DNA of 8,650 nucleotides, from NCBI GenBank assembly GCA_002793355.1, contig PFQB01000035.1:1-8650 (forward strand), in the 5' to 3' direction. This DNA is from Candidatus Dojkabacteria bacterium CG_4_10_14_0_2_um_filter_Dojkabacteria_WS6_41_15 (GTDB lineage: Bacteria; Patescibacteriota; Dojkabacteria; GCA-002793355). Position 1 is the stretch's first letter. Each line of letters starts with the position of its first letter. This document shows positions 4,635 through 8,650 of the stretch, one piece after another. The translations under genes and the position numbers were made by a program. The notes beneath the pieces were generated by a model. That model did no database searches, was not told the origin of the DNA, and saw only the letters and a program-made list of their open reading frames with translations.

Positions 4635-5090
4635 ATGGTTAACACTGCAGACATTTATGAAGAATTGGTTTCCTATTTAGACAACCTATCAGAACAAGAA
4701 TGGGCGCTTATTGTTTTCGATTCTTGGACTGTGAAAGATATAATAAGTCATCTTATTGGCTGGATTGAAATGGCATCGCAAGAAGTACCGAGAATCTGGA
4801 TGACAGACGAAACCCCTTGGTTTATGAAAACAGATGACTACGGAGATTTCAATCAAAAACATGTAAGTCAATTGCGAGATCGTTCTGGAAAGGAAATACT
4901 GAGAAGGTTTAAAGAATCAGAAAATGCTTTTGACTTGGCAATTCAAAGTATTGGAACTGATAAGTTACGTAAACAAGGCAGTAAATATGCTTGGGTCTTT
5001 GACGAAGGTGAAGATAATCACTATTTAGAGCATTTTAAACAAATAAAGATGGCAGTAGAAGGGTATAGGTCGAAACAGTCCGGCACTTAA
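4635..5090 (+). CDS. DinB/DfsB-like four-helix-bundle protein
   Basis: A 151-aa soluble protein resembling the DinB-like ClbS/DfsB group of four-helix bundles. DSWTVKDIISHLIGWIEMA (29-47) matches the family's second helix (W-[ST]-VKD-h-hxH-hxxW) with the first metal His, H39. DFNQKHVSQLRDRSGKEILRRF (71-92) matches the third region. HYLEHFKQIKMAVEG (129-143) is the closing helix with H129 and H133, completing a possible metal triad. Some relatives protect against DNA-damaging metabolites or use thiol cofactors, but most are uncharacterised, so no substrate is claimed. ATG 4635 follows a -10 hexamer by 6 nt and starts right before helix one. ATG 4620, five nt after AGGA, would add five residues. 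The gene stands alone between repeat copy B and sufU. Confidence 0.72.
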   Translation: MVNTADIYEELVSYLDNLSEQEWALIVFDSWTVKDIISHLIGWIEMASQEVPRIWMTDETPWFMKTDDYGDFNQKHVSQLRDRSGKEILRRFKESENAFDLAIQSIGTDKLRKQGSKYAWVFDEGEDNHYLEHFKQIKMAVEGYRSKQSGT

Positions 5091-5108
5091 CAAGTGCATG
5101 TGCCAGAC
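5082..5108. repeat. Two competing hairpins over the dinB stop
   Basis: GGCAC (5082-5086) can pair with GTGCC (5100-5104), or GCACTT (5083-5088) with AAGTGC (5092-5097) around AAC. The folds are mutually exclusive and contain the dinB stop codon. No T-run follows, so termination is doubtful. GTGCCAGAC at 5100-5108 also occurs at 1714-1722 (as GTGCCAGAC from 1715). Confidence 0.4.
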
Positions 5109-5140
5109 TCACCGCTTCAGCACCTCTTATGCAAGAAATG

Positions 5141-5169
5141 TTGAAAGGACGCCCATAAAAACGTATAAT
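5141..5169 (+). promoter_or_regulatory. sufU promoter, sigma70-like and leaderless
   Basis: TTGAAA (5141-5146), a 17-bp spacer, then TATAAT (5164-5169). The hexamer ends 5 nt before the ATG at 5175. This is the strongest promoter match in the window, and transcription should begin at the start codon. Confidence 0.8.
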
Positions 5170-5174
5170 TCAGA

Positions 5175-5546
5175 ATGAACGAGCACCTGATACGGAAGCT
5201 TACAGAGAAGCAAGCCCACCGATTAGTTGGATTTATCCTTGGTATAAAAGTCTTTGAGGCAAGCAATCATTCTTGCGGGGACGAAATAACGTTGCAAGGC
5301 GAACAAGCAGGTGGCAAAATCGAAAAAATAGTTTACAAAGGTTCCGCCTGCTCGATTTGTTTGGCAAGTGCTGAATTTCTGTGCCAAGAAATTGAGGGCA
5401 AACTACTTTCCGCTATAGATACCGAAAAGGAAAAGAAAAAACTACTGGCCACCTTTTCCATGCAAGAAACTGACAAACGTGCCTCTTGTGCTCTGCTTCC
5501 CTACCGAGCCTTGGAACAATTGAAGAAAGAGTTGCTGGATATCTAG
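5175..5546 (+). CDS. sufU: SufU/NifU-like iron-sulfur cluster assembly protein
   Basis: A 123-aa protein of the SufU/IscU/NifU-N family, which acts in the cytoplasm with a cysteine desulfurase to build or relay Fe-S clusters. The family's ligands are all present. NHSCGDEITL (31-40) gives C34 and D36, KGSACSICLASAEFL (55-69) gives C59, and KRASCALLPYRALEQL (101-116) gives C105 in the usual R-x-x-C-x-L-[PA]-x-x-[AT]-L setting. The loop before the last Cys region (80-99) is compatible with SufU, which binds zinc and accepts sulfur from SufS. SufU and IscU-type scaffolds cannot be separated with certainty here. No sufS, sufB or sufD is in the window. The start is fixed by the leaderless promoter, and dnaG follows after 36 nt. 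Confidence 0.82.
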   Translation: MNEHLIRKLTEKQAHRLVGFILGIKVFEASNHSCGDEITLQGEQAGGKIEKIVYKGSACSICLASAEFLCQEIEGKLLSAIDTEKEKKKLLATFSMQETDKRASCALLPYRALEQLKKELLDI

Positions 5547-5552
5547 TATAAT
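5547..5552 (+). promoter_or_regulatory. Possible -10 hexamer before dnaG
   Basis: TATAAT begins at the base after the sufU stop codon and lies 30 nt before the dnaG ATG, which would give a leader of about 24 nt. No good -35 is seen at 16-18 bp. dnaG may instead be read through from sufU. Confidence 0.4.
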
Positions 5553-5582
5553 TGAGTAGCTACCCCACAGATTAACAAACGA

Positions 5583-7433
5583 ATGAATACAAACTCTGAT
5601 GCACAAGAAATTAAAACACGCGCCGATATTGTTGCGATTATTTCTCGTTATGTGAAATTGAAGAAGGCTGGGCGAAACTACACCGGCCTGTGTCCCTTTC
5701 ATTCTGAGAAAACGCCCTCTTTTAGTGTGAACCCAACGCTAGGATACTATAAATGTTTTGGGTGTGGAGAAGGCGGCGATGTAATCAAATTTATAGAAAA
5801 GATTGAGCATATTGAATTCCCGCAGGCATTAGAAAAACTTGCTGGAGAGTTGGGAATAAAATTGCAAAAGAGTGACGATCCGGCGGTGAAAATGATTTCG
5901 AGACTACGCGAAGCATACGCTATTGTTGCGGACTTGTACCATTATATTTTAATGAAGTTACCGCAAGGCGCAAACGCCTTAGACTATGCTAAAAATCGAA
6001 GACGGTTATCTGAGGCAACGCTGATAAAATTCAAAGTCGGCTACGCACCTTTCGATCAAAAATTAGTACAAAATTATCTTGCAAAAAAAGGATTTACGGC
6101 AGCAGAGATTAAAGCTACTGGGTTTATAAATGAACGGGGAAACGACAAGTTTACCGATCGTTTAATGTTTCCCGTTTTTGATACCGCCGGCCACGTTGTT
6201 GCCTTTAGCGGCAGAGTTATGGCTAAAGATGATCCTCGTCCAAAATATTTGAATTCGGCTGAAAGTGTACTGTACAAAAAACGCTTTCTTCTGTTTGGGC
6301 TACATGGTGCAAAGGAGGCTATCGATAAAAACGACATGGCGATATTGTGTGAAGGCCAGATTGACGCCATCACCTCTCAACAAGCCGGGGTCGAGAATAT
6401 TGTGGCACCTCTAGGAACCGGCTTGACTGATACCCAATTAGGGCTAATTTCTAGGTTCACTAAAAATGTCGCTTTTTGCTTTGATAACGATTCAGCTGGG
6501 CAGAAATCTATTTTACGGGGCGTCCAACTGGCGCTTGCGCAAGAGCTGATGCCCTATGTGATTTCGCTACCTGAAGACGTTAAAGATATTGATGAACTCA
6601 TTCAAAAACGCCCTGATGATTGGAAGGATCGCGCAGCACATCCGCAAGAGTTTTTTGCGGTGCAGCTGGCCATTTTGAAGGGACTAATGAAAAAGGACCT
6701 AACGATATTTGAACAAAAGCTCCATGAATTAGTTGGAATTCTGGGTTCTGCTCCAGAACTCAAACAAGGTATCCTTGCAAAGCAGTTTGCTGATACTCTT
6801 GGCCTGTCTGAACAAGGTATTTTGGCTGCAATTCAAAAAACAGTTCCGCCGACCTATATCAGAGATGAGCTAAAACAACGACAGAGTGCGTTATCAACCT
6901 CAGAGTATGTGCTTGCGCTGGTTCTGCTCTTCCCGCTTGTAACATTGGTTATGGAAAAGACAACGGTTGCACTTAGCTATTTCCCTCTAAAAGAGCAGCA
7001 AGAATTGTTCCAACTGATGTCTGAATTTGCCAAGAAACACGAGCATATTGTTCTCAGTGTTCTAGATAAAAAGACAAAAAAGATCAAAGTTACGTGGGAA
7101 ACGGTCTATACACGGTTTACTAACGAGGTAGCGCTAGAATTCTCACGTTGGATAGCGGAAATATCGGGAAAGAACACAGAAATCACCGCTCTTATTGAAA
7201 GAATCGGGTTATCCGAAATGGCAGCAAGTATTGTGATTACCGACGAGGTAATACTAGATTTCTTTAAAGCGTGGACTCGACTGAAAAGGCAATGCGTGGC
7301 GCTACGTATGGAGGTTCTCAGAAAAAGGTTGGCTGCTGCAGAAATGGAACTAAGTGAGCCGGATATGTTGAGTATTCAAGGTGAAATTCAGGAAAATATG
7401 GAAATTCTCAAGAAAATTGAGAAACAGTCCTAA
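5583..7433 (+). CDS. dnaG: DNA primase DnaG
   Basis: A 616-aa replicative primase that makes RNA primers at the fork with the DnaB-type helicase. Residues 3-95 form the CHC2 zinc domain, with IVAIISRYVKLKKAGRNYTG (16-35) and ligands C37, H40, C58 and C61 (CPFHSEKTPSF ... YKCFGCGEGGDV). The RNA polymerase core has KFTDRLMFPVFD (189-200), GHVVAFSGR (203-211) and PKYLNS (220-225). The TOPRIM domain has LCEGQIDAI (256-264, E258) and FCFDNDSAG (298-306, D301/D303). The DVKDIDELI stretch that follows is the family's third acidic region. The C-terminal 250 residues are helical, as expected for the helicase-binding region, but diverge from model primases. Length is typical. No other ATG or GTG start fits upstream before an in-frame stop. 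Confidence 0.97.
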   Translation: MNTNSDAQEIKTRADIVAIISRYVKLKKAGRNYTGLCPFHSEKTPSFSVNPTLGYYKCFGCGEGGDVIKFIEKIEHIEFPQALEKLAGELGIKLQKSDDPAVKMISRLREAYAIVADLYHYILMKLPQGANALDYAKNRRRLSEATLIKFKVGYAPFDQKLVQNYLAKKGFTAAEIKATGFINERGNDKFTDRLMFPVFDTAGHVVAFSGRVMAKDDPRPKYLNSAESVLYKKRFLLFGLHGAKEAIDKNDMAILCEGQIDAITSQQAGVENIVAPLGTGLTDTQLGLISRFTKNVAFCFDNDSAGQKSILRGVQLALAQELMPYVISLPEDVKDIDELIQKRPDDWKDRAAHPQEFFAVQLAILKGLMKKDLTIFEQKLHELVGILGSAPELKQGILAKQFADTLGLSEQGILAAIQKTVPPTYIRDELKQRQSALSTSEYVLALVLLFPLVTLVMEKTTVALSYFPLKEQQELFQLMSEFAKKHEHIVLSVLDKKTKKIKVTWETVYTRFTNEVALEFSRWIAEISGKNTEITALIERIGLSEMAASIVITDEVILDFFKAWTRLKRQCVALRMEVLRKRLAAAEMELSEPDMLSIQGEIQENMEILKKIEKQS

Positions 7434-7445
7434 TCAAAGTACAAT
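7417..7445 (+). promoter_or_regulatory. Promoter of the WecG-like gene, leaderless
   Basis: TTGAGA (7417-7422), a 17-bp spacer and TACAAT (7440-7445). The hexamer ends 5 nt before the ATG at 7451. The -35 and most of the spacer lie inside the end of dnaG, so the gene can be expressed apart from dnaG. Confidence 0.7.
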
Positions 7446-7450
7446 ACCGT

Positions 7451-8650
7451 ATGGTTCTGAACAAGTTTCCACTAAGTGATAGCTCACGGTTGCAGGCTGG
7501 CCGGAATTTCGTTTTGGTAGTTAATCCTGTCTTCCTAGACGAATTGTTTAAAATAGCCGTTGTAACTAAGCACGCCCAGAGGCTCTTGCATACCGCACTG
7601 GTTTCGCCTTTTTCGTTGTCTTTGCAAGCAAGAATTTTGGTATATTCGCACCAAATATTGATTCGTGACGGTCGAGTGCTCGTGCGTTTGCCACAAACAG
7701 TTGATGAATTGAATTATATGAAAGAGATGGATTCACCTGAGATTTGGGAGGTTGATGACACAGAAATCGAGAAAATTGCAGAGGCATACGCAGATAAAAT
7801 CGTGCTTTCTGGTGGTAATCCCCAAGAAAGGGCTTCGTTTGAAGAAAGATGGAAATTGGCCGATAATGACCTATCGTTACCAGCAAGATTGTTGGGAATT
7901 GTCAAAGAGACGCTTGCTGGCGTGTTGGCAAACAGGAACAATGCCAGGGGAGTAAATTACCCGTTTCCTCTGTTTCGGGCACCTTTCTTAAGCGTTTTTA
8001 CAGGAACCAAAAAAGAAGCGTTAGACATCATCCTAGAGCGATTGCGCCAGCGATATGTTACCGAGCGTAATGTAGAGAAAGTACCGACAGGGCTGGTTGT
8101 AACAACTAACTTGGACCATCTACGACTTCTCATTGAAGTTGAAAATAAGGAGATTCGAGAAATGTACACAAAAGCGTTTTTACAAACCCCAGATGGCTAT
8201 CCTCCTTTGATGTTGTATGGGAAAGCGTCTCTAGGTTTTCAGCCCAAGGAGCTTATTGAGGGTACTTTTCTCTTTATCCAACTTATCAATATGATTGGAA
8301 ACGAGAATCTTCCATATACGATATATCTGGCGGGCGGATTTGGGAATGTTCCGTACAAAGTTCGAGAATACTTTATTGCCGCCTATCCGAATCTGAAGAA
8401 TAATTTTGTTGGGATAAGTACACCTCCCTTTGGATTCTTTGAAAACAAGGGAATGCTCGATGCTATCGCTGTGGATGTTAATGCAAAAAGACCTGATCTT
8501 CTCTTTGTTGGTATGACGGCGCCCAATGGAGAGCACTTTATTGACGAAATGCTGAAAAGAAAAGTAAATTTTGGTATTGGATTTAATGTTGGACGCTCAA
8601 TCGAAATTGTAGCGGGCTATCAAAAGAAGGAGCCAGCAATGATAGAAAAG
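7451..8650 (+). CDS. WecG/TagA/CpsF-like glycosyltransferase with N-terminal extension (3' end cut)
   Basis: 400 codons are visible and the frame is still open at the window edge. Residues about 184-400 follow the WecG/TagA/CpsF family (GT26), which transfers N-acetylmannosamine-type sugars to lipid-linked acceptors. LVVTTNLDHLRLLIEVENKE (215-234) and TPDGYPPLML (246-255) match the opening, with D248 where the catalytic Asp is expected. IYLAGGFGNVPYKVREYF (291-308), YPNLKNNFVGISTPPFGFF (312-330) and RPDLLFVGMTAPNGEHFI (347-364) match the later strands. The usual PKQE reads PNGE here, so its Lys and Gln are missing. Residues 1-180 are not part of the family and are not recognised; they have no clear membrane helix. 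The start is set by the leaderless promoter. Acceptor and sugar are unknown. Confidence 0.78.
   Translation, partial: MVLNKFPLSDSSRLQAGRNFVLVVNPVFLDELFKIAVVTKHAQRLLHTALVSPFSLSLQARILVYSHQILIRDGRVLVRLPQTVDELNYMKEMDSPEIWEVDDTEIEKIAEAYADKIVLSGGNPQERASFEERWKLADNDLSLPARLLGIVKETLAGVLANRNNARGVNYPFPLFRAPFLSVFTGTKKEALDIILERLRQRYVTERNVEKVPTGLVVTTNLDHLRLLIEVENKEIREMYTKAFLQTPDGYPPLMLYGKASLGFQPKELIEGTFLFIQLINMIGNENLPYTIYLAGGFGNVPYKVREYFIAAYPNLKNNFVGISTPPFGFFENKGMLDAIAVDVNAKRPDLLFVGMTAPNGEHFIDEMLKRKVNFGIGFNVGRSIEIVAGYQKKEPAMIEK

Noticed and set aside
7566..8536. Several minus-strand open frames opposite the WecG-like gene
   Set aside because: Shadows of an uninterrupted 400-codon plus-strand frame with family motifs and its own promoter.

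Overview
The window looks like a chromosomal stretch of an AT-leaning bacterium with compact genes. Three traits suggest a reduced bacterial lineage such as a candidate-phyla-radiation (CPR) member. No gene has a convincing Shine-Dalgarno sequence. Five genes have a -10 hexamer only 5-6 nt before the ATG. Intergenic DNA is short except where a repeat sits. The CPR placement is inference; a marker gene or the DnaG sequence would be needed to settle it. The standard code fits (TGA, TAA and TAG all behave as stops).

Layout. 1-1583, minus strand: an ASCH (PUA-like) protein, a family 2 glycosyltransferase and a 44-residue ORF overlapping the glycosyltransferase stop by ATGA form one tight unit. 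The start of another gene may run off the left edge. 1584-2088: a 505-bp gene-free region with repeat copy A. 2089-4247: a divergent module. On the minus strand lie an HD-domain hydrolase and, overlapping its 3' end, a GrpB-like nucleotidyltransferase-fold protein. On the plus strand lies a MerR-family regulator with a GyrI-like ligand domain. Only 16 bp separate the two start codons. 4248-4634: gene-free, with repeat copy B. 4635-5546, plus strand: a DinB/DfsB-type four-helix-bundle protein and a SufU/NifU-like Fe-S scaffold protein. 5583-7433: DNA primase DnaG. 7451-8650: a WecG/TagA/CpsF-type glycosyltransferase with a long N-terminal extension, cut by the window edge.

How they work together. 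The best-defined circuit is the MerR module. The HD gene has a TTGACT-19 bp-TATTAT promoter, the elongated spacer typical of MerR-activated promoters. Inside the spacer is an inverted repeat that covers the start of merR itself, so one site could activate the enzyme pair and limit merR expression. The ligand and the enzymes' substrate cannot be read from the sequence. DnaG and SufU are housekeeping; the two glycosyltransferases point to surface polysaccharide work.

The most unusual non-coding signal is a two-copy repeat of roughly 140 bp in the same orientation. Its sequence has diverged, but a hairpin with a tandem G.A mismatch pair, a one-base bulge and five compensatory base-pair changes is kept. 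This suggests a structured RNA or folding DNA element.
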